Source: Paraburkholderia sartisoli
Lineage (GTDB): Bacteria; Pseudomonadota; Gammaproteobacteria; Burkholderiales; Burkholderiaceae
DNA: 64,000 nt
NCBI RefSeq assembly: GCF_900107685.1
Contig: NZ_FNRQ01000006.1
Coordinates: forward strand, 248,001-312,000
Direction of reading: 5' to 3'
A program made the position numbers and the translations under genes. This document shows, one piece after another, positions 34,292-42,581 of this stretch (positions are counted from its first letter, which is position 1; every line of letters starts with the position of its first letter). The notes beneath the pieces are model-generated. The model was not told the origin of the DNA, did not search any database, and saw nothing but the letters and a program-made list of their open reading frames with translations.

Positions 34292-35887
34292 ATGAAGCCC
34301 AGATTCATCATTTTGTCCGGGCGACTTTGCGCCGGCAAATCGACGCTAGCGAAACTGCTGTGTGAAAAGGCCGGTGCCAACCTGATACGGTCGAAAGACC
34401 TTCTACGGAGTGCTTCAGGTGCGGATTCGGCCGAAGCGCTGGACCGCGCGTCACAGAAGCTTGAACAGACAACAGGTGGCCAGTGGCTCGCCGAAGCTGT
34501 CAACAAGCAGCTGATGTATCAGCCACCAAAGGAGTCCACCTCCGTCATCGACTGGGTACGTACCGTAGACCAGGTTAGGTTTCTGCGCGCTAGTGGTTGG
34601 GCCGTCACGCATGTCCATCTGAAAGCTAGCGACGCCGCTGTGAGCGAGCGACAAGGGAATAGCCGGACCAGCAGCAGCGAGAGGTCACGACGTTCTTTGT
34701 CAAAGCAGGCGCGAGACCTTGAGGCAATCGCTGATGTGGTCATGGATACAGACCGCTGCAACGCGAACGATGTCTTTGCACGGGTCGCTGCTAGACTGGA
34801 AGTGCGCCCGGTGACTGCCGAACCCTTAGTGGACGTACTGATTGGCGGACAGTACGGCAGCGAGGGAAAGGGCAACATCGTCCACTATCTGGCGCCGGAG
34901 TATGACGTGCTGGTTCGGGTCGGTGGCCCCAACGCTGGCCACAAGGTGTTTCGCCCTGGCGAGTCGCCTTATACGTTCCATCAACTTCCATCGGGCGCGC
35001 TTGCGAACCGCGACGCGACGCTCGTCATCGGCGCGGGTGCTGTTATTAATCTCGAACACCTGCTTCGGGAAATCGGCGAACTCGACATCAACTTCAACAA
35101 GCTCATTATTGACCCACAGGCGATGATTATCGACAAGACAGTCGACATTCCTTGGGAGACTGACTATCTGAAGTCGGCCATCGGCTCGACAGCGCAAGGT
35201 GTCGGCGCCGCGACCGCCCGGAAGATTCTTTATCGGCGAACCGACTCGAACGTCCTGCTCGCGAAGGACGTGCCCGAGCTGAAACACTACATACAGGACT
35301 CAATCGAGTTCTTCGCATCGTGCCTGTCCAATCGCCGCAAAATAATGCTTGAAGGCACACAAGGCACTTCCCTTAGCCTGCACCATGGGTTCTATCCGCA
35401 TGTGACTTCGCGGGTCACATCGGCAACAGGCTGCCTCGCAGAAGCGGGCCTGTCTGCCCGCCACGTCCGACGCGTCGTGATGGTCTGTCGCACATATCCG
35501 ATTCGTGTCGGAGACACGGATACCGGAAACACCTCAGGCTTCATGAGCCAGGAAATATCGGTTGACGAAATTTCCCGACGCTCCGGCATTCCCCTCGATG
35601 AGCTGAAGAAGACCGAGACCACGTCGACAACGCATCGGCCCCGGCGTATTGCGGAGTTCGATTGGGCCCAGCTTCGGCGTTCCCTGCTACTGAATGGGCC
35701 AACCGACATCGCCCTAACGTTCGCCGACTACTTCGGAATTGGGAATCGCAACGCGTTCCGTTACGAGCAGTTAAATGCAGAAACACTTCGTTTCATCGAA
35801 GAGACCGAGAAGGTAAGCGGGATTCCAGTGTCGATGATTTCAACCGCCTTCAATGAGCGCAACGTCATCGACCGGCGTATGTGGTGA
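34292..35887 (+). CDS. P-loop kinase fused to a PurZ-like adenylosuccinate synthetase domain
   Basis: The protein has 531 residues. Residues 1 to about 175 are a small P-loop kinase-type domain (ILSGRLCAGKST, Lys16). Residues of about 180-531 are an adenylosuccinate-synthetase fold: GGQYGSEGKG (185-194), GGPNAGHK with His217, LEGTQGTSLSLHHGFYPHVT, and THRPRRIAEFDW. Cellular PurA has Asp in the first motif (GDEGKG); here it is Ser190, the change known from phage PurZ, which acts on dGMP to build 2-aminoadenine. The catalytic His is kept. About 350 residues for the synthetase part is shorter than E. coli PurA (about 430). Middle gene of a three-gene operon. Confidence 0.8.
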   Translation: MKPRFIILSGRLCAGKSTLAKLLCEKAGANLIRSKDLLRSASGADSAEALDRASQKLEQTTGGQWLAEAVNKQLMYQPPKESTSVIDWVRTVDQVRFLRASGWAVTHVHLKASDAAVSERQGNSRTSSSERSRRSLSKQARDLEAIADVVMDTDRCNANDVFARVAARLEVRPVTAEPLVDVLIGGQYGSEGKGNIVHYLAPEYDVLVRVGGPNAGHKVFRPGESPYTFHQLPSGALANRDATLVIGAGAVINLEHLLREIGELDINFNKLIIDPQAMIIDKTVDIPWETDYLKSAIGSTAQGVGAATARKILYRRTDSNVLLAKDVPELKHYIQDSIEFFASCLSNRRKIMLEGTQGTSLSLHHGFYPHVTSRVTSATGCLAEAGLSARHVRRVVMVCRTYPIRVGDTDTGNTSGFMSQEISVDEISRRSGIPLDELKKTETTSTTHRPRRIAEFDWAQLRRSLLLNGPTDIALTFADYFGIGNRNAFRYEQLNAETLRFIEETEKVSGIPVSMISTAFNERNVIDRRMW

Positions 35888-35908
35888 CAACCAAACGGCA
35901 AATAAAAA

Positions 35909-36559
35909 ATGGATTTGAACGCATTTGTTGAACGTTATCCGACGCTGTACCACATGGCCGAGCAGGGAACGTGGCCATCAATCCGAGCGTTGGGGCTTCT
36001 CAGCACGAGCGCTGCGCTCGACCATTACGATGTAACCGGCGACGAGCGCACACTGCACGAGGTATCGCATCGGCCGGAAAAGGTGGCGATTGGCCCAGCC
36101 GGGGACCAAATCATTCTCCGCGACCAGAAGCCCATGGAGCCCACCCGACTGGAAAAAGCACTTCAGGGCGTAACGCCGTCGGGGTGGTATCAGTTTCTGA
36201 ACAACAAGGTTTTTATGTGGGCTCAGGAGCATCGGCTCTTCGGCCTGCTCAATGCGCGTGCATATAAAAGACTCGAGCATGACGTTCTGACCATCGACAC
36301 CGCGGCTCTCATGGAGAGGCACGCGAACCGGGTCTGGCTCTGCCCAATGAATTCCGGCAACACGTTTCCAATGCCCCACATCCGTAGCCTGGAAACGTTC
36401 CAGCGTATCGCGGACTACCCTACCAAGCGCAACGGGGCTCCCCAGAAAGAAGTTGTAGAGGTCGTAGTCGACTATAGCATTCCTGATATTGCCGATTTCG
36501 TTATCGAGGTTCGACGGATAAAAGGAGAGGAAGTGCTTGAAACGCTTCCCCTCCAATAA
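35909..36559 (+). CDS. DUF7002-like protein, possible ADP-ribosyltransferase fold
   Basis: The protein has 216 residues and begins 21 bases after the fusion gene. The start YPTLYHMAEQGTWPSIRALG (His15) resembles the YH(I/M)T..xNLxSIxxxGLLS opening of DarT-type ADP-ribosyltransferases. RDQKPMEP and WYQFLNNKVFMWAQEHRL recall the DUF7002 family. Later strands include TIDTAALM and PMNSGNTFPM. An enzyme that ADP-ribosylates DNA or nucleotides, with the macro domain encoded upstream as its counterpart, would make sense. Catalysis is not demonstrated by the sequence. Confidence 0.6.
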   Translation: MDLNAFVERYPTLYHMAEQGTWPSIRALGLLSTSAALDHYDVTGDERTLHEVSHRPEKVAIGPAGDQIILRDQKPMEPTRLEKALQGVTPSGWYQFLNNKVFMWAQEHRLFGLLNARAYKRLEHDVLTIDTAALMERHANRVWLCPMNSGNTFPMPHIRSLETFQRIADYPTKRNGAPQKEVVEVVVDYSIPDIADFVIEVRRIKGEEVLETLPLQ

Positions 36560-36564
36560 CGCAA

Positions 36565-36759
36565 TCAGTCTCGCACCGCTTGCTGTTGTTCCAGCAGTTC
36601 GCAAAGACGCTTATGGTCCTCCGCTAATCGTTCAACCCGATTGGCGAAGTGACCGAACACGGCCCAACGCAACGGATGACCGTGTGTTGCGACCGCCTTC
36701 GTGGCTTGGAGTAGCTCGTCGCGCAACTCAACGATTGAAGCGCCATTCAATGAACTCAT
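36565..36759 (-). CDS. Small hypothetical helical protein
   Basis: The protein has 64 residues from the ATG at 36759. Helical and charged (SIVELRDELLQATKAVATHG, then FGHFANRVERLAEDHKRLCE), it converges with the DUF7002-like gene, ending 5 bases from its stop. A longer start at 36798 exists. No family is recognised. It could be a genuine small gene or a chance frame. Confidence 0.35.
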   Translation of the reverse strand: MSSLNGASIVELRDELLQATKAVATHGHPLRWAVFGHFANRVERLAEDHKRLCELLEQQQAVRD

Positions 36760-36846
36760 GTGAAGGTGACCTCTCGATGTGATTTGCTTCGGTGACATAT
36801 CTCGGTATAGGCACCGTCAAAATTTTGAGGCAGGGGAGAATTTTTT

Positions 36847-37413
36847 ATGCTTACCGCATCGCGCCTTCTCGTGTTGTTGAGTGGTCCCCTCGCCGTAGGA
36901 AAAACTACACTGCGCCACTGCCTAGTGACGACACATGGTTTCGACTACGTTCGCTCCTCCGCTTTCCTTACCGAGCAGGCGCAGCGGGAAGGCCTTCCGG
37001 CGGACCGGCGAGGGCTTCAGGAACTCGGGGACCGGCTCGACGCCGAGACTGACTATCGATGGATCGTTGATGAGGTCGCGCTCCCAAGCATGGCAGCATG
37101 TGCCGACAAGAATCGCTGGCTAGTCGATGCTGTGCGTAAGCCAAGGCAGGTCGAGCACTTCAAAAGCCTTGAGCAGATTAAAGTCATACACGTGCATCTG
37201 ACCGCACCTGAGGACGTGCTCCGACTGCGATATGAGACGCGGTTAGTGGCGAGCGCGGCCGCACCGTCTGCACCCTCCTATGAAGCCGCGATATCGCATC
37301 CCAACGAGGTCGCGGCCCGTGGCCTCATTCGAATTGCAGACATCGTTGCCGACGTGACTGATGAGAACATGGCAGAACTCGCGCAGCTGATTATTTCGCG
37401 TCAAAGCGGCTAG
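36847..37413 (+). CDS. P-loop kinase, paralogue of the fusion's N-terminal domain
   Basis: The protein has 188 residues. Walker A is LLSGPLAVGKTT (Lys21), close to ILSGRLCAGKST in the fusion at 34292. Both also share a later W-(L/V)-x-D/VxxVRxxxQVxxF pattern and an (V/I)xHVHLxA strand. It is therefore a free-standing relative of that kinase domain, probably a nucleotide or small-molecule kinase. It lies after a 287-base gap containing the small minus-strand gene. It may complement or regulate the fusion (inference). Confidence 0.65.
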   Translation: MLTASRLLVLLSGPLAVGKTTLRHCLVTTHGFDYVRSSAFLTEQAQREGLPADRRGLQELGDRLDAETDYRWIVDEVALPSMAACADKNRWLVDAVRKPRQVEHFKSLEQIKVIHVHLTAPEDVLRLRYETRLVASAAAPSAPSYEAAISHPNEVAARGLIRIADIVADVTDENMAELAQLIISRQSG

Positions 37414-37567
37414 CATTTCACTAGGTATCGAGTTGTGTGCGACCAGCAAAGCGACGGGCGCTGTTCGGCGGACCAGCCAGCGCTTCCTGGGAAGGACGGG
37501 CCATATGCACAAGGTACGAATCGAACAATCCGCGAGAGCCGCTTGACGGCCTCAGTTTCACGCACGG

Positions 37568-37591
37568 GGCCGTTCGCCCAAGCGAACGGCC
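37568..37591. terminator. Strong hairpin between the kinase and AbiV genes
   Basis: A perfect 10-bp stem GGCCGTTCGC/GCGAACGGCC closes a 4-base loop (CCAA). It is not followed by a T run, so factor-independent termination is uncertain. The rest of 37414-37723 shows no gene. Confidence 0.5.
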
Positions 37592-37723
37592 TGTAAAGTC
37601 AAATCGATACTGAACGCGCCGCTTGCGCATTGCGGTAGCATGCAGAAAAGATTTGCGCTCGTTCCCGCTGCCATGGTGACGTTAAGCGCAAGCCGCCGAA
37701 AACGAGAGATTCCTTGAGGGATT

Positions 37724-38431
37724 ATGGCAGTTGACGCGAAGACAAAAGAACGGACACGAACTCTCATCGAGGGCCTGGTCAAGACGTTTGAGAATGCCGA
37801 CGAGTTGTATGACGAGGCACTGTGTCTGGCCGAACGAGGCTCAGTCGCACGCGCCCTGTTGCTTCATCAAATCTCGCTTGAGGAGTGTGGAAAGGCCGAC
37901 ATGCTTTGCGTTGCGGTCTTTTCGTCGGTACGAGGCGAAGATATCGATATGAAACGTCTGACACGCGCTTTCTCGCGCCATGAGGCCAAAAACAAAGCTA
38001 ACGCGTACTTTTTGGCTAAATCGGAGGTGGAGGCGCATGCACATGACAATAACGACTTTGCGACGGCCTCTGAAGCCTTCGGGAAAATGCAGGCTCAGTT
38101 TCATAAGGATTCGAATTCCTTGAAAAACGCCTCCCTGTACGTGGACTTCAACAGAAAATTCATTTCGCCTCGCGAGGCGGTCACGGCCGAAAACCTCGCA
38201 GACATCCGTCAGCGCAATGCGGACTTCATGGCGATGACCCACCACAAAGTAAGCGTCATCGCAACATGGGGAGACAACCTCGATGCTGCTGCAGATTACT
38301 ATGCGCAGATTTCGAGCGAGCTAGGATTCGACCGAATCAAGGAGTTGGACCACAAAGACCCGGAAGCGCGGAGAGAGTTCGCGGAGGGGTTGCTTGAAAA
38401 AGTGGCCGAGCTGGCGAAGATTAGCAAGTAG
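37724..38431 (+). CDS. AbiV-family abortive infection protein
   Basis: The protein has 235 residues. The N-terminal part (ENADELYDEALCLAERGSVARALLLHQISLEECGKADML) shows the AbiV hallmark of a small-residue helix followed by (L/I)SLEECGK. The rest is helical and rich in charged residues. AbiV proteins, first known from Lactococcus, block phage development by acting on translation. GAGGGATT lies just before the ATG. It appears monocistronic. AbiV has a HEPN-like helical fold, like its neighbour (family knowledge). Confidence 0.8.
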   Translation: MAVDAKTKERTRTLIEGLVKTFENADELYDEALCLAERGSVARALLLHQISLEECGKADMLCVAVFSSVRGEDIDMKRLTRAFSRHEAKNKANAYFLAKSEVEAHAHDNNDFATASEAFGKMQAQFHKDSNSLKNASLYVDFNRKFISPREAVTAENLADIRQRNADFMAMTHHKVSVIATWGDNLDAAADYYAQISSELGFDRIKELDHKDPEARREFAEGLLEKVAELAKISK

Positions 38432-38630
38432 CGCGTCCGGACGCACTTCTGGGGCCGCGACGCGATTTTGAAGTGCCGTATGTTGGCGGTACGTTGGAGG
38501 ATTCCGTTTCGGCTTTTGCTGAGTTGGGGACGAGACTCAAACCCAGTTTGAGCCGGACGGAGCTTACTCGCGGCCACGTCCAGTTGACCTTGGGGTGTAA
38601 AGTGAAGCTTCTTGAACGGAGGCTCACAAA

Positions 38631-39623
38631 GTGCGACCCCGCGGGTACATGGGTCTTGTCGAGAAGGCGGAAGCAGCGCTCGTTGCTGCAATCGAAATTT
38701 ACAACAAGCCGAGCTTCCCCTACCGGGAGGAGAGCTTCTCGATTCTTGCTATCAACGCCTGGGAGTTACTACTCAAAGCGAAGGTGATGGCCGAGAGCGG
38801 CGGCGACAAATCGGCCATCTACGAATTCACCAACTCAGTGACAGCCAAGGGAACGCCGTCCAAGAAGCGGCACGTCAAGCTGAACCGCTCCGGGAATCCC
38901 ACGACCATTAATCTGCACAAGGCCATGTCGCGGCTTGACGACATGCCGAATGCATTGCTTCCTCCAGCCGTGCGTGCCAACGTCGAGTCGCTGATTGAAA
39001 TCAGAGACAACGCCGTTCACCTCATCAACATCGGACCGGCCTTCTCGAAGCAGGTCTTGGAAATCGGCAGCGCGAGCGTGACGAACTTCGTAATCTTGGC
39101 GGGCCAGTGGTTCAAGCGCGATTTGTCGTCAAGTCTTTCATTGCTCTTCCCGGTCGGTTTCGTCGGCTCGCGCCTGAAAGCGAAGGCGGTTCCTACGAGT
39201 CCGGACGAGAACCGTCTCATCAAGTATCTTGCTGAACTGGAAAAAGGTGCGGAGGCGGATTCAGCAGCGGAGTACTATGTCGCGCTATCTGTCGACGTGA
39301 AGCTCAAACGGTCTCCCGGGGCGCTCGCGTCACAGCTGCAGCTTTCTCAGGACCCGAATGCCATGAAGGTCATCCTACAGGAAGAGGACGTCCGTCAGGC
39401 GTTTCCTTGGGATTACGGCGAGCTGATGAACCGGTGCCGCGACCGTTACACTGATTTTTTGCAAAACAAGGTTTTCAATGACGTTTGCAATCAGGCGAAA
39501 CAAAACCCCGCGCTCACCCGCGTCAGATATCTTGACCCAGGCAACCCCAAGAGTTCCAAAAAGGTTTTCTATTCGACCAACATGCTGAAGCTTCTCGATA
39601 AGCATTACACGAAGAAAAAGTAA
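38631..39623 (+). CDS. DUF3644-domain protein
   Basis: The protein has 330 residues from the GTG at 38631, which has GGAGG 8 bases upstream; ATG 38649 is the alternative. The opening AAIEIYNKPSFPYREESFSILAINAWELLLKAK is the DUF3644 signature. RDNAVHLIN, an RxxxxH-type HEPN-like site, follows near residue 130. The C-terminal half ends Lys-rich and has no recognised motif. DUF3644 proteins occur in defence islands next to Abi genes. Together with the AbiV gene 199 bases upstream this is a likely growth-arrest module. Confidence 0.75.
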   Translation: MRPRGYMGLVEKAEAALVAAIEIYNKPSFPYREESFSILAINAWELLLKAKVMAESGGDKSAIYEFTNSVTAKGTPSKKRHVKLNRSGNPTTINLHKAMSRLDDMPNALLPPAVRANVESLIEIRDNAVHLINIGPAFSKQVLEIGSASVTNFVILAGQWFKRDLSSSLSLLFPVGFVGSRLKAKAVPTSPDENRLIKYLAELEKGAEADSAAEYYVALSVDVKLKRSPGALASQLQLSQDPNAMKVILQEEDVRQAFPWDYGELMNRCRDRYTDFLQNKVFNDVCNQAKQNPALTRVRYLDPGNPKSSKKVFYSTNMLKLLDKHYTKKK

Positions 39624-39681
39624 ACCGAGCCTGTCCGGGCATTGTGCGGCTATTGATATCGGGGAAAAGGCGTGGCGCTGA

Positions 39682-39786
39682 CTTTTGATGACAGACAATG
39701 GGGCCGCTTTGATGTCGCTGAGCATCTTGCTGGAACTCGAAGGCCACAACGTGACCGCCGCCAGCAGTGGACACGAAGCCTGTTGA
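39682..39786 (+). pseudogene. Response-regulator receiver-domain scrap
   Basis: A short frame reads LLMTDNGAALMSLSILLELE then GHNVTAASSGHEA before a stop. This is the first beta-alpha-beta unit of a CheY-type receiver domain (LxVDDN...A..L..LLELEGH.V..A..G.EA). The phospho-acceptor part is missing. It is a leftover of an unrelated gene. Confidence 0.5.
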
Positions 39787-39820
39787 TTTGCACGGAATCC
39801 TGACCCCCTTGCAATCGCAC

Positions 39821-40585
39821 TCAGGCGGTCAACTCGGCGGCAGCCTGCCTTGGGGCGGCCGGAGCGGCCACGCCCGCGCTCTTGGCGGGCGCTTGTTTCG
39901 CCGGCGCCTTGTTAGCCGACGACTTCCGACTCGCGGCATTCTTGGCGACAGTCTTTTTCGCCGTCGGGGCCTTCTTCTCGACTACCGATTTCTTGTCGGC
40001 CGCGGTAACGCCGTCAATTAGAAACATACTGCGGTCCTTCGCGTTAGCAATCCACGCCGGAGCACGACCACGCCCAGTCCATGTCGCGCCACCTTCGGGG
40101 TCTCGGTAAAGCACCGGCTGCGGTCCGCGCAGATAGTTGCCAACTGCTTTGGTCGCACTTGCCGCCTTGGGGGCTCTGTTGGCCGTGGTTTTTGCCTTGC
40201 CCGCAGTCCCCTTCGTCGCCGCTGCAATCACCTCATTTCCATCTGCAATGAGGAATTTGCTGCGGTCTTTGACGTTAGCAATCCAGGCAGGCGGACGAGC
40301 ATGGCCGCTCCACGTTTCGCCGGTTTTCGGATTGATGTACTTCGAGGGTAGCTTGCCCTTTGCCTCGACTGCGGACCTCGCCTTTGCATTTGAAGTCATG
40401 GCACGCGGCTTCGGTCCGCTCTTTTTGCCGCCACCGTGCGCATCGACGTCAGCAGTAGTCAATCCGTGTTCTGCCATCAAACCGCGAATCTTTTCGATAA
40501 CAGCACTCGACTTCTTGGCAACGAGCGCCTCGGCTTGCGCCTGCAGCTTCTGGATTTTTGCTTGCAAGGATTCCAAAGTTGGCAT
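39821..40585 (-). CDS. H-NS-family protein with two DNA-binding domains and a basic tail
   Basis: The protein has 254 residues from the ATG at 40585 (GGAGG 5 bases upstream). The N-terminal coiled coil (LESLQAKIQKLQAQAEALVA) is the oligomerisation part of H-NS. The DNA-binding motif occurs twice, as TWSGHARPPAWIANVKDRSK and TWTGRGRAPAWIANAKDRSM. Ordinary H-NS proteins have one. The C terminus is histone H1-like (Lys/Ala/Pro repeats). It would silence AT-rich foreign DNA, including the island around it. Confidence 0.85.
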   Translation of the reverse strand: MPTLESLQAKIQKLQAQAEALVAKKSSAVIEKIRGLMAEHGLTTADVDAHGGGKKSGPKPRAMTSNAKARSAVEAKGKLPSKYINPKTGETWSGHARPPAWIANVKDRSKFLIADGNEVIAAATKGTAGKAKTTANRAPKAASATKAVGNYLRGPQPVLYRDPEGGATWTGRGRAPAWIANAKDRSMFLIDGVTAADKKSVVEKKAPTAKKTVAKNAASRKSSANKAPAKQAPAKSAGVAAPAAPRQAAAELTA

Positions 40586-40591
40586 TCCCAC

Positions 40592-40982
40592 CTCCTCAGT
40601 TGAGATGCCGCACTATGCCATGCGCAGGACGCAGTGCGCTACTTTTGGCTGCGAGGCACGACAGACGCGTTTTGCGCGCTCCGAGACAGAGCCGCGGATC
40701 TCTAGAGCTTCAAAGTCTAGTTTTCCGTAGAGATCGGCGGGAGACTGATGCGAGAACGTTCGACGGTTTGGCGCGGTCATAGAGTCTCCTATCGTTAATG
40801 GCGATGACATAGCTGTTGCAATCTGCGAATTTCGCACCTGCAAAAACTCCGGCGGACTGCATCCTCGGTACGGTTGCTGTTACCTCGCCGTCAGGCGATG
40901 ATGTTGTGATCGTTCCAATTGACGTGGTCGGAGTTGCGCCATGAGCCATCCATAAAGGCTGACTCGTCCTGAGGAACTCGCC
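40592..40982. other. Gap between the H-NS gene and the next hypothetical gene
   Basis: Several short frames cross this 391-base stretch on both strands, but none shows domain-like sequence or a good RBS. It probably contains the H-NS promoter (minus strand). Nothing else is supported. Confidence 0.5.
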
Positions 40983-41360
40983 GTGCCCGGCGATATGGAG
41001 CTTGCTGTTGTTTTGCGGGTATCGTTGAATGCGATTGCGAACGTCGTCGCAGAGAAGTTAGGAGAGAAGGGGGCCAGCCTTATTTTCCACGCCCGGGATA
41101 GCGATGCGATGTATCTTCGGGTAGACGATGTGCCGCTTGTCTTCGTCTCATTCAACGAGCAGCCGTGTGAGGTGCATGTCTACGTGGCAGATCGGAATGT
41201 GCAAGGAGAGCGCGGGTTGTTAGAACTGCTAGGTCGGCTACCGTTGTCTGGCATAGAAGGAGATTGGTGGACGCGCGAAGATCAGCCCCGTTGGCCCGGA
41301 AATAGAGCCGGGACCTTTGTCATTCGCCACCGCGGCCGCGGTCGCCGGCGATGGATCTGA
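40983..41360 (+). CDS. Hypothetical protein
   Basis: The protein has 125 residues from the GTG at 40983; ATG 40995 (MELAVVLRVSL) is also plausible. The sequence alternates helix and strand (NAIANVVAEKLGEKGASLIF, then CEVHVYVAD) and ends with a basic RHRGRGRRRW tail. No family is recognised and no partner lies close. Codon use resembles the host more than the RT region does. Confidence 0.55.
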   Translation: MPGDMELAVVLRVSLNAIANVVAEKLGEKGASLIFHARDSDAMYLRVDDVPLVFVSFNEQPCEVHVYVADRNVQGERGLLELLGRLPLSGIEGDWWTREDQPRWPGNRAGTFVIRHRGRGRRRWI

Positions 41361-41918
41361 GAATCAGCGCCGAGCGTGCCGGGAAGATCTTACGTGGGCT
41401 ATGCGTTGCGCAAGTTGTGTGAGCGAAATTCGCAGCTTTTAGGGCGGGGTCTGAAGTCGCCGCCTGCTCTGATAACTTCTATATTAATTAGATTGGTGTT
41501 TGACGGGTGAAACTTGGGGGTAACGCCGTTTCAGGGGCTTCTGACTTGGCGAGAGCAGGGGGGTACTCTTGGCTTGGCCGAATGGCAAAATTCCACGCGG
41601 TTAGGTTCTATATTCTGGACAGACGCGTCGCGGCACCTGACCCGGGTCGGTGCCGACACCGGCGGGCACCGCCGAACGAGAGAGGTGCCCGAACGACCTG
41701 CGTATCTGACTCGTGGCGCCGCTCGCGCTGTGGCCGCTTGAGAGCTACCACTAAGTGGGCGGTATGAACTGGCCCCCGCCGGCCGGTGCGGCCGGCAGGA
41801 TTTCGATCTTGCGTATGTCTGGGATTCTGCGGACTGCGTCCGCGGCATACCGAAGTGGCAATGAACAGCAGACGGCCCGCTGGCCGGCACACTAGTAGCA
41901 TTTTCCCGGGCGCGAACC
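41361..41918. other. Gene-free stretch with a GC-rich hairpin
   Basis: No gene could be supported in 558 bases. A perfect 8-bp stem GCCGGCCG/CGGCCGGC with a GTG loop lies at 41778-41796. Short frames such as FDLAYVWDSADCVRGIPKW near 41800-41860 hint at another dead small gene, but I could not name it. Confidence 0.4.
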
Positions 41919-42105
41919 ATGGCCGAGTATGGCATCGAAAACGACGAGGAGTATCGCCAGGCGCTCAGAACCGTCTCGATGCTGGTTGACCTCGACTCGG
42001 TGTCCGGTTCGCCGGATGGGCGACCGGCTGATGGCGCTCGTGTGGCTGATCGAGCGGTACGAGGCGATGTTCATGCAGGACCTTGCCCCCGCGAAAAGGC
42101 TAGTT
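41919..42105 (+). pseudogene. Frameshifted HigA/XRE-type antitoxin fragment
   Basis: The frame from 41919 starts MAEYGIENDEEYRQALRTVS. The next frame then continues GDRLMALVWLIERYEAMF. Joined, they match the N-terminal part of HigA-type antitoxins, which have EEYxxAL...L.D..PGTPEGDRLELL..L.E.YE. The DNA-binding half that should follow is absent. No toxin gene lies upstream. Confidence 0.5.
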
Positions 42106-42136
42106 GAACCCGGGCAACGAAATCGAGAAGGCTTGA

Positions 42137-42389
42137 ATGAGCACACTTCAGCTAGGGAAGTCCGTTTCGACGACTTCACCATGTAGGTTGAACTGGTCGA
42201 TGGTCGCACACACCCGGCGTGCCGCTGGCCTGGTTCCCTCGTTTGTTGCACGCCACACCAGAGCAGCGAGCCGCGTGCGCTATTTGCCGCTATGGCCGGC
42301 ACGGGGAAGCCATCGTCGAGGACATTTCCATTGAAGGGCTGTTGGCCGGTAGCAGCGACATGACTCATCGGTCGCACCTCTCGGCGTAA
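42137..42389 (+). pseudogene. Broken DUF2442 gene
   Basis: The piece SAREVRFDDFTM, an in-frame stop, VELVDGRT and then (another frame) GVPLAWFPRLLHATPEQRAA followed by VEDISIEGLLAG rebuild a DUF2442 protein. Such genes often sit with DUF4160 genes. One stop and at least one frameshift make it non-functional. Bases 42390-42581 show no gene. Confidence 0.55.
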
Positions 42390-42581
42390 TGCATTAACAC
42401 CTTCTCGATGCAGCGAGGCTCAGCGCAGTTGCACGATGTGCCAGCTAGGCGTTTCTAGGTGTTCAAGCCGGATTTCCACATTTTTTCGCGTGATTGCTCG
42501 GGTGCGATTGTTCACAGGGTTGCGCCTTGCGCTCTTGCCTCATATAGACATTAGTGCTGGACTGCCGGAGCTGAAAAGTTG

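Noticed and set aside
36565..37723. tRNA or other attachment-site gene for the island
   Set aside because: No cloverleaf or T-loop consensus was found here or elsewhere in the window.
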